From: Rhizobium sp. LC145
GTDB lineage: Bacteria; Pseudomonadota; Alphaproteobacteria; Rhizobiales; Rhizobiaceae
Assembly (NCBI RefSeq): GCF_001005825.1
Contig: NZ_LBHV01000002.1
Coordinates: 496,001-560,000, forward strand
DNA length: 64,000 nt
Reading direction: 5' to 3'
Of the stretch, positions 1 through 8,697 are shown piece by piece. The notes under the pieces were generated by a model, which did not search any database, was not told the DNA's origin, and saw nothing but the letters and a program-made list of their open reading frames with translations. Position 1 is the stretch's first letter. Every line of letters starts with the position of its first letter. Both the position numbers and the translations under genes were made by a program.

Positions 1-2
1 TT

Positions 3-1460
3 TCTCCGGCAAAAGGCGCCAGGCAGGTTCAGCCGGAATTTTCCCTGGGCGTGGCCTCCGGTTGCCCACGCCCGGAAAGCATCGTCCTGTGGACTCGACT
101 TGTCTTTCCCGAAACTCCGGCAGACCCGTTCTCCTTTACTCCTTTAGAGCAGCAAGAATACGCCCCTTGCGAGGTGGAGTGGACCCTTGCACGGGATGCG
201 GCGCTGACGGACGTGGTGCAGCGCGGGACCACTGTCGCATCGGCGGATTTCGGCCACTCCGTCCACGTGGAAATTGATCGTCTCACGCCGGCGACCACCT
301 ATTACTACGGCTTTTCCTGTAATGGAGCGGCAAGCAGGATCGGAAGGACGAAAACCGCTCCGACCGCCAATGCCGAGACGCGTGTGCGTTTCGCATTCGC
401 CTCCTGTCAGCACTTCGAGCAAGGTTTCTATGCAGCCTACCGCGACATGGCCGCTCGTGAGATCGATTTCGTGCTCCATCTGGGCGACTACATCTACGAA
501 GGTGGCTCCAGAAGCGGCAAGGTTCGCTCTCACGAAGCGGGTATCCCGACGACGCTGGACGAGTATCGAGCCCGTTATAAGACATACAAATCGGATGCCG
601 ATCTCCAGGCCGCACATGCGGCTTTTCCCTGGCTTGTCATCTGGGATGACCATGAAGTGGTCGACAACTATCATTCGACGTCGGCTCCCACCGCTACGAA
701 CGAGCCACATTTTCTGACACGGCGGCAGGCCGCCTATCAGGCTTGGTACGAGCATATGCCAGTGCCACCGCATCTCGCGCCGGATTTCCGGAACCTGCGC
801 ATCCACGATCATTTCGCCTTCGGATCGATGCTGGACCTGTTACTTCTGGACGCTCGCCAATATCGCTCCCATGTCGCGGCTAATCTCGCCGAAGCTGCAC
901 AATCCCAACGGACGATGTTCGGATCCGAACAGGAGAAATGGCTCGAGGAGCGGCTCAGCCAGGCGCATGCGAAGTGGACCCTGCTAGCCCAGCCGACACT
1001 GCTTTCCGAGCGGATAGGAGGATACGGCCGCGAAAAGGATATTCTGGATGGGTGGGACGGTTATCAGGTTGCGCGCAGGCGATTGATGACCATGATCGAC
1101 AAGGCTGCTTTGCGCAATGTGGTTCTGCTCGGCGGGGACCTTCACTCCTATTATGCCGCACAGATCCCAGAGACGTTCGATATGCCGGCCGCAAAACCGC
1201 TGGCGACAGAATTCGTCGTCGGCTCCATCACCTCGAACGGTCCTTCTCAGGCAGCCCTAGACAAGGCGCTTAGCGCCAATCCGCGTCTCCGCTTCGGCAG
1301 GGGCGGAGCCCACGGCTATGCCCTCGCTACGCTGACGCAGGATCGCTGCATCGTGGAATTCGTCGCCGTGTCAGACAAGAACGATCCGGAGGCGACGGTC
1401 GAAGTCTTCGCAACTTTCACGATCAAGGACGGCATTTCCGCCATAGAGATTTCAAAGTGA
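3..1460 (+). CDS. PhoD-like alkaline phosphatase (5' end outside window)
   Basis: Metallophosphoesterase of the PhoD family, normally an exported phosphodiesterase/phosphomonoesterase that releases phosphate from organic esters. The reading frame is open to the left edge and the conserved family start FSLGVASG..PRPESIVLWTRL already begins about 13 codons in, so the signal peptide (usually Tat) and start codon lie outside the window. An Fn3-like N-terminal domain (to about codon 110) is followed by the catalytic domain with FAFASCQ, HLGDYIYEG, the metal-binding WDDHEVVDNY and, near the end, LLGGDLHS. The stop TGA is next to a HAD phosphatase start, so the two may be co-transcribed. Alternative GTG at 51 is too far into the conserved domain to be the true start. 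Family call is firm; substrate is not visible. Confidence 0.9.
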   Translation, partial: SPAKGARQVQPEFSLGVASGCPRPESIVLWTRLVFPETPADPFSFTPLEQQEYAPCEVEWTLARDAALTDVVQRGTTVASADFGHSVHVEIDRLTPATTYYYGFSCNGAASRIGRTKTAPTANAETRVRFAFASCQHFEQGFYAAYRDMAAREIDFVLHLGDYIYEGGSRSGKVRSHEAGIPTTLDEYRARYKTYKSDADLQAAHAAFPWLVIWDDHEVVDNYHSTSAPTATNEPHFLTRRQAAYQAWYEHMPVPPHLAPDFRNLRIHDHFAFGSMLDLLLLDARQYRSHVAANLAEAAQSQRTMFGSEQEKWLEERLSQAHAKWTLLAQPTLLSERIGGYGREKDILDGWDGYQVARRRLMTMIDKAALRNVVLLGGDLHSYYAAQIPETFDMPAAKPLATEFVVGSITSNGPSQAALDKALSANPRLRFGRGGAHGYALATLTQDRCIVEFVAVSDKNDPEATVEVFATFTIKDGISAIEISK

Positions 1461-1471
1461 ACAACGGGCTC

Positions 1472-2179
1472 ATGAATAGCATTGATCTTCTTATTTTCGA
1501 CTGCGACGGTGTTCTCATCGATAGCGAACCGCTTGCGGCGCGCACCCTGGCACAGGCCGTAACGCGAGGCGGGCTGCCCATGACGGCCTATGATGTCCTC
1601 GTCGAGTTTACCGGCAAGTCCGAGCCCGAAATGCGTGCAATCCTCGAAGCACGGGGTCTTGAGAACATCGGAGCCGTCTTTTCGACATGGCATGCGGAGA
1701 TATTCGCGGCCTTCAGACGCGAACTGAAGGTCATGCCCGGCATGGCGGAGGTACTGCGGACGCTCGATGTCGCCAAATGCGTCGCCTCAAACAGTTCCGT
1801 GACGCGGCTGAAGGCCAGCCTCGGACTTCTAGACATATGGGACGACTTCGCGCCTCACGTGTACAGCGCGGAAATGGTGGCTGCCCCGAAGCCGGCGCCC
1901 GATCTCGTTCAACTGTGCCTCTCGAAGATGGGCGTTGCGGACACGAATAGCCTTCTCATCGATGATAGTCCGGCCGGCATCGCGGCTGCGCGGAAGGCAG
2001 GCGTAAGGGCGATCGGCTTTGTCGCACCTGGCGATCCTCGGCCAGGCAGGCGCAAACTCCTGCTGGAGGCCGGGGCGCAGGCAGTAGCTTTGGGTGCCGT
2101 TGAGCTGCACAAGCTGCTCGGCGAATTCGTCCACAAGCGCCAACCGGTTCAGACTTCGGTCGGAGGGTTTGGAAATTGA
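1472..2179 (+). CDS. HAD-superfamily phosphatase (beta-phosphoglucomutase/Gph-like)
   Basis: Small cytosolic sugar-phosphate-type phosphatase of HAD subfamily IA. Motif I is FDCDGVLIDSE with the nucleophile Asp and general acid Asp, a helical cap follows, motif II is the SNSS stretch, the Lys of KPAPD is motif III and IDDSPAGIAAARKAG is motif IV. Length of about 235 residues is normal. I chose ATG 1472 because the conserved core starts right after it; GTG 1457, which overlaps the stop of the phosphatase gene upstream, is an alternative. It sits between a PhoD-like phosphatase and a SorC regulator; HAD phosphatases next to SorC regulators are common in rhizobial sugar and polyol loci, so a sugar-phosphate substrate is likely but unproven. 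Confidence 0.85.
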   Translation: MNSIDLLIFDCDGVLIDSEPLAARTLAQAVTRGGLPMTAYDVLVEFTGKSEPEMRAILEARGLENIGAVFSTWHAEIFAAFRRELKVMPGMAEVLRTLDVAKCVASNSSVTRLKASLGLLDIWDDFAPHVYSAEMVAAPKPAPDLVQLCLSKMGVADTNSLLIDDSPAGIAAARKAGVRAIGFVAPGDPRPGRRKLLLEAGAQAVALGAVELHKLLGEFVHKRQPVQTSVGGFGN

Positions 2180-2263
2180 CCAGTATCGCGCGATCCAGCG
2201 CACGTCGCGCATCGAGGTCATGCCTCCGGCTTGGATGCCGGCATGAAGAGGGGAGGGATCACC

Positions 2264-3217
2264 ATGGTCGTCAAAAGGGATGTTAATAGCAGCCGTCTCG
2301 ACTTCACGGCGAAGGCAGGCTGGCTCTACTATATCGCCGGCAATAGCCAGGACGAGATCGCTCATAAGCTGGGCGTCTCGCGTCAGACGGCGCAGCGGCT
2401 TGTATCCCGCGCCGTTTCACAGGGATTGATCAAGATCCGGCTCGACCATGCTGTCGGCGATTGCATGGAACTGGGCGCCAGACTTGGTGCAAGATATGGG
2501 CTCAAGTTCGTGGAGGTCATCCCGTCCGACCCCCAGGTGCAGACCGCAACCGCGGGATTGGCACAGGCGGCGGCAGCCGAGATCGAACGCCGGCTGGCAT
2601 CGGAAAAGCCTCTCGTCATCGCGATCGGAACCGGCCATACGCTCAAGGCGGCCATTGAGGAGATGGTGCCGTTGGATGCCCCGCATCACAAGATCGTATC
2701 GCTGACCGGCAATATCACCCGCGAGGGTTCCGTCTGGTTCTATAACGTCGTCTTCAAGATGGCCGATCTCATCACCGCCAAGTGTTTTCCGATGCCGGTA
2801 CCCGTCATCGCCTCGTCCCAGCAGGAGCGGGCGACGCTTCATAGCCAGCCGGGCATTCGTCAGACGCTGGGGCTTGCGGCCAGGGCCGACGTTGCCTTCG
2901 TCGGCGTCGGTGACGTAGGGCCTCAAGCAGCGCTCTTCATAGATGGCTTCATCGCCAAGGATGAGCTGGCGTTGCTGCAGAGTGCCGGGGCCGTCGGGGA
3001 GATCGTCGGCTGGACATTCGACAAGGACGGAAGGCTCATCAAAGGCATCACAAACGATCGGGTCGCCAGCGCGCCCATACCCTCATGCGACAGGACGCTG
3101 GTCATCGGTGTCGCCAAGGGCGAGAGAAAGCTTGCGGCTCTTTATGGCGCCTTAAGGGGGCATTTGATCAATGGCCTGATAACCGACGCGCTGACGGCCG
3201 AAAACCTGCTGGCATGA
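2264..3217 (+). CDS. SorC-family sugar-binding transcriptional regulator
   Basis: DNA-binding regulator with an N-terminal helix-turn-helix (DEIAHKLGVSRQTAQRLVSRA, split around residues 25-45) and a C-terminal sugar-phosphate-binding domain of the DeoR/SorC type (IGTGHTLKAAIEEM, the SLTGNI stretch, GVGDVGPQA, and the family-typical KGERKLAALYGALRGHLINGLITD near the end, cited here in pieces of one motif region). Start ATG 2264 has an excellent ribosome site (GAGGGGAGG) 7 bases upstream; the upstream TTG 2231 in the same frame lacks one. Such regulators respond to phosphorylated sugars or polyols and usually control an adjacent transporter; here the likely target genes would lie to the left of the window or be the preceding phosphatases. 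Confidence 0.88.
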   Translation: MVVKRDVNSSRLDFTAKAGWLYYIAGNSQDEIAHKLGVSRQTAQRLVSRAVSQGLIKIRLDHAVGDCMELGARLGARYGLKFVEVIPSDPQVQTATAGLAQAAAAEIERRLASEKPLVIAIGTGHTLKAAIEEMVPLDAPHHKIVSLTGNITREGSVWFYNVVFKMADLITAKCFPMPVPVIASSQQERATLHSQPGIRQTLGLAARADVAFVGVGDVGPQAALFIDGFIAKDELALLQSAGAVGEIVGWTFDKDGRLIKGITNDRVASAPIPSCDRTLVIGVAKGERKLAALYGALRGHLINGLITDALTAENLLA

Positions 3218-3340
3218 TGGAAGCTAGAGGACTAATCGCTCCGCCCATGCCTTCCTGGCCTTGAAATAGTCTCGCGAACACGGCTACCCGCTTTCAAGGG
3301 TGCACTGCCCTCCCGACCATTCGAACGACGCACGATCGCC

Positions 3341-3414
3341 GTCAACTCGGTTGACAACGGTCAATTTCTTCGCGAATGTATTCTACATGGATACGACATA
3401 TTCAAATAGAATAC
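3341..3414 (+). promoter_or_regulatory. Promoter/operator region of the IclR operon with two inverted repeats
   Basis: GTCAAC-TCG-GTTGAC (3341-3355) is a perfect 6+6 palindrome whose right half contains a consensus -35 TTGACA (3351-3356). A second perfect repeat GTATTCTA (3378-3385) / TAGAATAC (3407-3414) brackets the proposed start of the IclR gene. The layout fits autoregulation by the IclR protein encoded directly downstream, but no site has been matched to a known operator. Confidence 0.45.
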
Positions 3415-4142
3415 AAGAGGAAAGCGGAGTCCGCCCCCTCTCCACCGTTTTGAAGACGATGGCGGTGCTCGACGTGCTGGCGGCAAGCCCACGGGGGATG
3501 AAGCTGCCGGAGGTGGCCTCGGCCATGCAGCTCTCCCGGCCGACCGCTTATCAACGGCTGCTGACGCTCATCGAGGCGGGATGGGTCGAACAGGACAAGG
3601 AGATGCGCTACCGTCTCTCCATGCACGCCTGCCGTATCGCGGCCTCGGCCCTGGAGCAGGCCGATCTCGGCACGCGTGTTCAGCCGATCATCGAGATGCT
3701 GGTGCAGCGGGTGAAGGAGACGGCTTCATTGGCGGTGCTCGACCGCGGGCTTCCCTGCATCGTATCGCGTGTCGAATCCGAGAGCGTGCTGCGCGCCGAA
3801 CAGAAGATCGGCACGACGATGTCGCTCGAAGGCTCGGCTTCAGGCCGCGTACTGACCGCGTTCGCCGACGAGATGACGCTCGGCAAGCTGAAAGAGAGCG
3901 GTGAACCGCTCGCTTCCGAAGACATCCTGACGGCGACGCGGGCCGACGGCTATGCCGTTTCCAGCGGCTATACCAAAAGCGGCGTGATCGCGATCGCCGC
4001 GCCGATCTTCGATCTCAACGGCAAGTGCACCGCGACCCTTTCGCTCGTCATGCCGGAGTTCCGGTTCGACATAGAGACGTTCCGTGAGCCGCTGCTGGAG
4101 GCGGCAAAGACCATCACCAAAATGCAGCAGGGAGAACGTTGA
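3387..4142 (+). CDS. IclR-family transcriptional regulator
   Basis: Winged-helix regulator with an N-terminal HTH (LPEVASAMQLSRPTAYQRLL, around residues 40-60) and the IclR effector-binding domain (LEGSASGRVLTAFA, GYAVSSGYTKSGVIAIAAPIF). The length, about 251 residues, is normal. The start is uncertain: ATG 3387 is chosen because the longer frame (GTG 3300) would run through a clear promoter and palindromes; neither start has a strong ribosome site. The stop overlaps the next gene's start zone (TTGA), so it is the first gene of the operon with the two unknown proteins, the dipeptidase and the ABC importer, and very likely regulates it. Confidence 0.85.
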   Translation: MDTTYSNRIQEESGVRPLSTVLKTMAVLDVLAASPRGMKLPEVASAMQLSRPTAYQRLLTLIEAGWVEQDKEMRYRLSMHACRIAASALEQADLGTRVQPIIEMLVQRVKETASLAVLDRGLPCIVSRVESESVLRAEQKIGTTMSLEGSASGRVLTAFADEMTLGKLKESGEPLASEDILTATRADGYAVSSGYTKSGVIAIAAPIFDLNGKCTATLSLVMPEFRFDIETFREPLLEAAKTITKMQQGER

Positions 4143-4147
4143 CGGTC

Positions 4148-5857
4148 ATGACCGCGACTTCCGAACAGGCGGCGATGCCGCTTCCAAGACCCGGACACGA
4201 GGTGATGAAGACCTCACGGCTCGCCGCCATCCAGCCGAGCCGGTTGAGCATCACCCGGGCACTCATGAACAAGATGATCCGCGAGCGCTGGGACATTTCC
4301 AACCTGCTCTTCGATGTGGACGCCAATGCCGAGGGTACGGTGGTCTATTCCATCAAGACGCCCGGACAGGAGTTCTCCTTCATCGGCTTTTCGCGTCCGC
4401 CGAGCTCGACGGCCCGCACCGGCCGCATCATAGGTCAGGCCTGGGACATGATGGGCGCCCTGATCGAAGGAGCGGCCACGGAGGCCGACGTCGAGACTGC
4501 GCGGCGGGAGATCCCAAAGCTCTACATGGGGCGCGCAACCCCCGGAACACTGATCTGGTGCCGGTCGAACCGCTCCATGCGGGTCTTCAATCAAACACTC
4601 GAAGCGCTTGCCGAAGGGCGGCAGCCCGAGGTCGCCGACCTTGCCAAGGTCTGCTACCTTATGCGCAATACCGGGCTCGACGGCAACGGCACGTTCGGCA
4701 CGCGCTCTTTTCCTTCGCTCGGTGCCGGCCATGCGCTCGGCGGGGTTCTGCAGGCTCAGCTTCTCACCGCCTATCTCATGCGGGAATTCTCCTGCGACCT
4801 CGTCGAACATCTTGCCGCCAAGAAATCCGACAAAGCGGTCAAGCTCGATCCGAAACTCCGCCGCTATATCGGTGTAGGCAACGGTTCGGCGCTGGGTCTC
4901 ATCTTCTTCGTGCATAAGCACCCGAAGCTGATCAGTGCGCTTCTCAGTGCCCGCGAGACGGCGATCGCAAAGGCCAGAGGGCTGAAGCTTGCCGCAGGCG
5001 ATGGGCGGGTTTCCCGCCTCATCGCGCTCCTGCGACAGGCGATCGTCTTCCGCAAACAGGACCAGATGCTCTACGAGACATTCACATCCAGCGACCAGAT
5101 TGCCGGCGATCTCGAACAGGTGGTCACCGCCCTCGAAGAATTCCAGGCGAACGGCACGGTCAACGGCCGCGCGGCCGACCAACCGCTCGACATTCTGGCC
5201 TGCGAATTCGACGGCGACCTTTCACCCGAGGCCTACGAAACATTCCTTTCCCTGATGATCGAGCTCGTGCCGGAAGACGCCGACCGGCTTATCGAGGCGA
5301 TATCAGGAGCCGACGAACTCAACGTCTCTCCCGCCGAGACCGTGGAGCACGTCTCCCGCCTTCTGCGCGAGGAATACCAGTGGGCGCTCGAGACGGACAT
5401 GTCCGGTCCGGAAGCCTATAAATATGTGTGGTACAAGTCGGAAACTGCCGAGGAGCCGAGGCGCGGTGCCCGCGAGGAGGTGCCCGATGCGCTTGATCTC
5501 GGCTTCGATGCATGCGGTGAAATACAGGCGCTTGCCGCTGATCTCGGCGGGGCTGAAAGCTCGCTCACTATTGCACGCTTTCTCATGAGGCATCCCGAGC
5601 ACCGCTACATCGTCGCGCGCATCCAGAGCCTGCGCGGGCACGGCTATCACACGCCGCTCGCCAACATCAACGCCGAGCAATTCGTGCCGATCGATCTGGT
5701 GCGGCTGATGAATGTCGGCATCCACGGCATCGACAAGACCCGCGACTTCCTCAGCCGTAACCTGCGTGGGGTGCTCTATCACGGGGCTCCGACGCCCGAC
5801 GATCTTCGCGCCGGCTATACCGGCACCTGGTACTACCCGTCGGAGCCTGTCCTATGA
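4148..5857 (+). CDS. Conserved-looking protein of unknown function, about 569 aa
   Basis: I do not recognise this family. The product is soluble-looking, acidic, without signal peptide or convincing membrane segments. Features that stand out are NLLFDVDANAEGT near residue 50, a Gly-rich stretch RNTGLDGNGTFGTRSF and GAGHALGGVLQAQL around residues 180-200, GVGNGSALGLIFFVHKHPK around 245, and a C-terminal block ending in GVLYHGAPTPDDLRAGYTG. Start ATG 4148 is preceded by GGGAG 13 bases upstream; TTG 4139, which overlaps the IclR stop, has better spacing (4 bases) and cannot be excluded. Overlap by ATGA with the next gene indicates translational coupling with a second unknown protein. Context (IclR, M19-type dipeptidase, polyamine-type ABC, RidA) suggests an enzyme or enzyme component in degradation of an imported amino or amide compound; this is inference. 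Confidence 0.8.
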   Translation: MTATSEQAAMPLPRPGHEVMKTSRLAAIQPSRLSITRALMNKMIRERWDISNLLFDVDANAEGTVVYSIKTPGQEFSFIGFSRPPSSTARTGRIIGQAWDMMGALIEGAATEADVETARREIPKLYMGRATPGTLIWCRSNRSMRVFNQTLEALAEGRQPEVADLAKVCYLMRNTGLDGNGTFGTRSFPSLGAGHALGGVLQAQLLTAYLMREFSCDLVEHLAAKKSDKAVKLDPKLRRYIGVGNGSALGLIFFVHKHPKLISALLSARETAIAKARGLKLAAGDGRVSRLIALLRQAIVFRKQDQMLYETFTSSDQIAGDLEQVVTALEEFQANGTVNGRAADQPLDILACEFDGDLSPEAYETFLSLMIELVPEDADRLIEAISGADELNVSPAETVEHVSRLLREEYQWALETDMSGPEAYKYVWYKSETAEEPRRGAREEVPDALDLGFDACGEIQALAADLGGAESSLTIARFLMRHPEHRYIVARIQSLRGHGYHTPLANINAEQFVPIDLVRLMNVGIHGIDKTRDFLSRNLRGVLYHGAPTPDDLRAGYTGTWYYPSEPVL

Positions 5858-6576
5858 CTTCTTCATCGACCCAGACCACGATGCGCGTCATGCCCCGCGA
5901 GATGCGGATGATGTCCGAGCGCATCTTTTCGCTCACCAGCTTGCCCAAGGGCTTCTTTCTCGTCGTCGGTGATTTCCCGATGTATTCGCAGAAGCTTGGG
6001 CTCGGCGGTTTTCGGCTGTTCGAGGAACGCTTCGAAAGCTTCGGCTCGGCCGATCCGTCCCGTATTTCGATTACCTCGGAGGAGGGGGCACGGATCGTGC
6101 TTGCTGGCGCCAGGCAGCATGCCTGGTTCGTGCTTCCGGCAGTGATCGATCTCCTCGGAGAACTCGTTCAGAAGTTCGATGCGGCGGAGCTGACCGTCAA
6201 TGATGCCGTCGACCCGGCCGAACTTGCGGTTGCTGCAAGTCTCGGGGGGCGCACGGGCCTCGCGATCACCGTTTCCGGCAATGTACTGAACGCAGTGGCT
6301 GCACCGGTTACCGGGGACGTCCGGCAGGACGATCCTCTGCTTTGGGCGTTGTTCGAGGGCGGAGTGGAGGTCGAAGCCGATCTCTGGTGGCGCATCTACC
6401 ATCTGGCCAAGAAGGCGCTTGCGACCGACAGCGTCGTTTCCCGCCGCCATGCCGGGCCGATGATCATCACCGAGGATGGCACGGTTATCGGTCGCAAGGA
6501 CAATGACGACGAAACGGATGTGAGCTTCCTTGCATCCAAGCTCTCCGAACGCGAAAGGGAAGGCGCCAAGGCATGA
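5854..6576 (+). CDS. Protein of unknown function, 240 aa, coupled to the 569-aa protein
   Basis: Not recognised. It starts with an ATGA overlap on the upstream unknown gene and ends with an ATGA overlap on the dipeptidase gene, so all three are translated as one coupled block. The N-terminus is Met-rich (MRVMPREMRMMSERIFSL), then a compact domain with LPKGFFLVVGDFPMYSQKLG (residues about 30-48), a middle segment rich in Ala and Val, and an acidic tail with DNDDETD. No signal peptide and no cofactor motif are visible. Stable 1:1 coupling with the larger unknown protein suggests the two are subunits of one complex or act on the same intermediate; this is inference. Confidence 0.75.
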   Translation: MTSSSTQTTMRVMPREMRMMSERIFSLTSLPKGFFLVVGDFPMYSQKLGLGGFRLFEERFESFGSADPSRISITSEEGARIVLAGARQHAWFVLPAVIDLLGELVQKFDAAELTVNDAVDPAELAVAASLGGRTGLAITVSGNVLNAVAAPVTGDVRQDDPLLWALFEGGVEVEADLWWRIYHLAKKALATDSVVSRRHAGPMIITEDGTVIGRKDNDDETDVSFLASKLSEREREGAKA

Positions 6577-7544
6577 TCATCGACGGGTTGCAATGTGGAC
6601 ATTTCGATCGCGGCGCCTTTGAAACCCTGCTCAAGGGAACGGTTGGCGGCATCGTAAACACCTGTGGTTTCTGGGAAGGCACGGTGGAATCCCTCGATTC
6701 GATCGGCCGCTGGCGGGACCTGGTGCGCGAGAACTCAGACATTGCCGAAATCGCGTTGACGGCAAGCGACATCACCCGCATTTCCAATGCGGGCAGGCTC
6801 GCCATCATCATGGGTTTCCAGAACAGCAATCTGTTCGAGGGCCGGATCCGCTTCGTCGAAATGTTCGCCGAACTCGGCGTGCGCGTCGTGCAGCTCACCT
6901 ACAACAACCAGAACGAACTCGGCGGTTCCTGCTACGAAGCGGAGGATTCCGGCCTTGCCCGCTTCGGCAAGGAAGTGGTGCGCGAGATGAACGCGGCCGG
7001 CATTCTGGTCGATTGCAGCCATGTGGGCGATCGCACGACGCTGGACGCGATCAAGGTTTCCGAAAAGCCGATCGCCGTGACCCATGCCAATGCCCAGTCG
7101 CTATTTTTCCATAAGCGCAACAAGTCGGACGACGTCATTCGGGCGCTGAAGGATACCGGTGGCGTGATCGGCTGCGCCGCCTATCGCAACATCACTGGCG
7201 ACGAATTCTGCGCCTCGATCGAGGCTTGGTGCACAATGGTCGCTCGTACCGTCGATATCGCCGGTATCGATTCCGTCGCGATCGGCACGGATAAGAGCCA
7301 TAATTTTACCGCGCCCGACTATGCCTGGATGCGCAAAGGCCGCTGGACCCGCGGAGAAGACTACGGCGCAAGCGCCGCCGGCAAGCCGCTCAAGGCTGCG
7401 CCGCCGGAATGGTTCCAGAAAGTCGAGGACATCCGGGTAATCCCCGACGGTCTCCGTACAGTGGGATTCTCGGAAGAAGAGGTAGCGAAGATAACCCACA
7501 AGAACTGGCTTCGGCTCTATGAGGCCACTTTCAGAAAAGCATAG
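6573..7544 (+). CDS. Membrane-dipeptidase-type (peptidase M19) metallohydrolase
   Basis: TIM-barrel hydrolase of the renal-dipeptidase family, here 323 residues and without a signal peptide, so cytosolic. Recognisable blocks are VVQLTYNNQNELGGSCYEAEDSGL, ending in LARFGKEVVREMNAAGILVDCSHVGDRT (split), VTHANAQSLF, GGVIGCAAYRN and AIGTDKSHN, which carry the Glu, two His and the Asp expected in the binuclear metal site. The usual N-terminal HxD pair is not clearly present; the N-terminus reads IIDGLQCGHFD. Short relatives of M19 of this kind are often found in betaine and amine catabolic clusters rather than in peptide turnover. Operon position between two unknown proteins and an ABC importer suggests it hydrolyses an amide-like intermediate; substrate unknown. 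Confidence 0.82.
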   Translation: MIIDGLQCGHFDRGAFETLLKGTVGGIVNTCGFWEGTVESLDSIGRWRDLVRENSDIAEIALTASDITRISNAGRLAIIMGFQNSNLFEGRIRFVEMFAELGVRVVQLTYNNQNELGGSCYEAEDSGLARFGKEVVREMNAAGILVDCSHVGDRTTLDAIKVSEKPIAVTHANAQSLFFHKRNKSDDVIRALKDTGGVIGCAAYRNITGDEFCASIEAWCTMVARTVDIAGIDSVAIGTDKSHNFTAPDYAWMRKGRWTRGEDYGASAAGKPLKAAPPEWFQKVEDIRVIPDGLRTVGFSEEEVAKITHKNWLRLYEATFRKA

Positions 7545-7557
7545 GAGGAGAACAGAC

Positions 7558-8598
7558 ATGCCTGCAAGGAAGACTTTCCTCATGCCGGATCGGCGCACGT
7601 TTCTGAAGACGGCGGGTGCGGCCGTGAGTGCTTCGCTCGCCGCACCCTATATCGCGCGCGGCCAGGAAAACGTACTCTACGTCAACACCTGGGGCGGACC
7701 TTGGGAAGAGGCGGCCAAGGCGCATCTGATCGACCCATTCACCGCAGAGACCGGAATTCAGGTGAAGACCGTTTCTCCGGTCTCCTTTGCCAAGCTCGCC
7801 CAGCAGGTGAACACCGGCATCTACGAGTTCGACGTGACGACGCTCGGTGCCGGCGAACTCGTGCGCGCCAACGACGCGGGCATCATCGAGGAGCTGGAAG
7901 CCCCCTATGAGGGCGGCCTGTTCGAGAACGGCATCGCTTCGCACGCGTTTGCCACGGTGCTTGCCTGGCGTTCCGACAAATACAAGGAGGCGCCGAAGAC
8001 CTGGGCGGACTTCTGGAACATGCAGAAGTTTCCCGGTGGGCGTTCGCTGCAACGCTATGCCGCCCGTGTTCTGCCGATCGCGCTTCTCGCCGACGGTGTC
8101 GCCGTGAAGGACCTCTATCCGCTTGACGTCGACCGGGCCTTCGCCTCGCTCGACAAGATCAAGCCTCACATCCGGGTCTGGTGGACGGCCGGAGCCCAAT
8201 CGACCCAGATCCTGCGCGACGGCGAAGTCGACATGATCGGCATCTGGCACGGCCGCTTTTTCGAGGCGGAAAAGGCAAGAGCACCGGTCGCCATGACCTG
8301 GGACCAGGGTGAAATCGATCGCTCCTACTGGGTGGTGGCCAAGGACACGCCGAATCTCGAGAACGCCAAGAAATTCGTCCAATTCGCAACCAGCGCCAAG
8401 CCGCTGGCCGGGTTCTGCAAGGCGGCCGACTATGGGCCACTGAACCCCGCTTCCGGTGAATTCGTCACCGCGGAGGAAGCCAAGCGCATGCCCACGTCGC
8501 CGGAGAACTATTCCCGGACCTTCGAGCAGGACATGGCGAACTTTGGCGCCGATCCGGCAGAGATTGCCGAGCGCTTCGAAGAATGGATCGCGAGCTGA
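7558..8598 (+). CDS. Polyamine-type ABC transporter substrate-binding protein (PotD-like)
   Basis: Periplasmic binding protein of the spermidine/putrescine family (SBP family 1-type extracellular protein). It begins with a Tat-type signal, DRRTFLKTAGAAVSASLAAPYIA, cleaved near residue 35, followed by VLYVNTWGGPWEEAAKAHL and the family-typical DVTTLGAGELVRAND. Start ATG 7558 follows an excellent TAGGAGGAG at 8 bases; the longer frame would extend into the preceding gene. About 346 residues, normal for the family. It is followed after a stable hairpin by two permeases and an ATPase. Ligand is not predictable from the sequence beyond a small charged nitrogen compound. Confidence 0.9.
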   Translation: MPARKTFLMPDRRTFLKTAGAAVSASLAAPYIARGQENVLYVNTWGGPWEEAAKAHLIDPFTAETGIQVKTVSPVSFAKLAQQVNTGIYEFDVTTLGAGELVRANDAGIIEELEAPYEGGLFENGIASHAFATVLAWRSDKYKEAPKTWADFWNMQKFPGGRSLQRYAARVLPIALLADGVAVKDLYPLDVDRAFASLDKIKPHIRVWWTAGAQSTQILRDGEVDMIGIWHGRFFEAEKARAPVAMTWDQGEIDRSYWVVAKDTPNLENAKKFVQFATSAKPLAGFCKAADYGPLNPASGEFVTAEEAKRMPTSPENYSRTFEQDMANFGADPAEIAERFEEWIAS

Positions 8599-8635
8599 TC
8601 CGCTCTTCAAGATCGCCTGCATCATCCATTTAAAA

Positions 8636-8661
8636 GCATCGCGCGGATCACCGCGCGATGC
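8636..8661 (+). other. Intercistronic hairpin between binding protein and permease genes
   Basis: Perfect 11-bp stem GCATCGCGCGG (8636-8646), loop ATCA, CCGCGCGATGC (8651-8661). There is no T-run after it. Hairpins at this position in ABC operons usually protect the upstream binding-protein mRNA from 3' decay or cause partial termination, giving more binding protein than membrane components. Confidence 0.6.
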
Positions 8662-8697
8662 CATGCGACATGCCGAAACTAGAAAAGGGGAGCGGCA

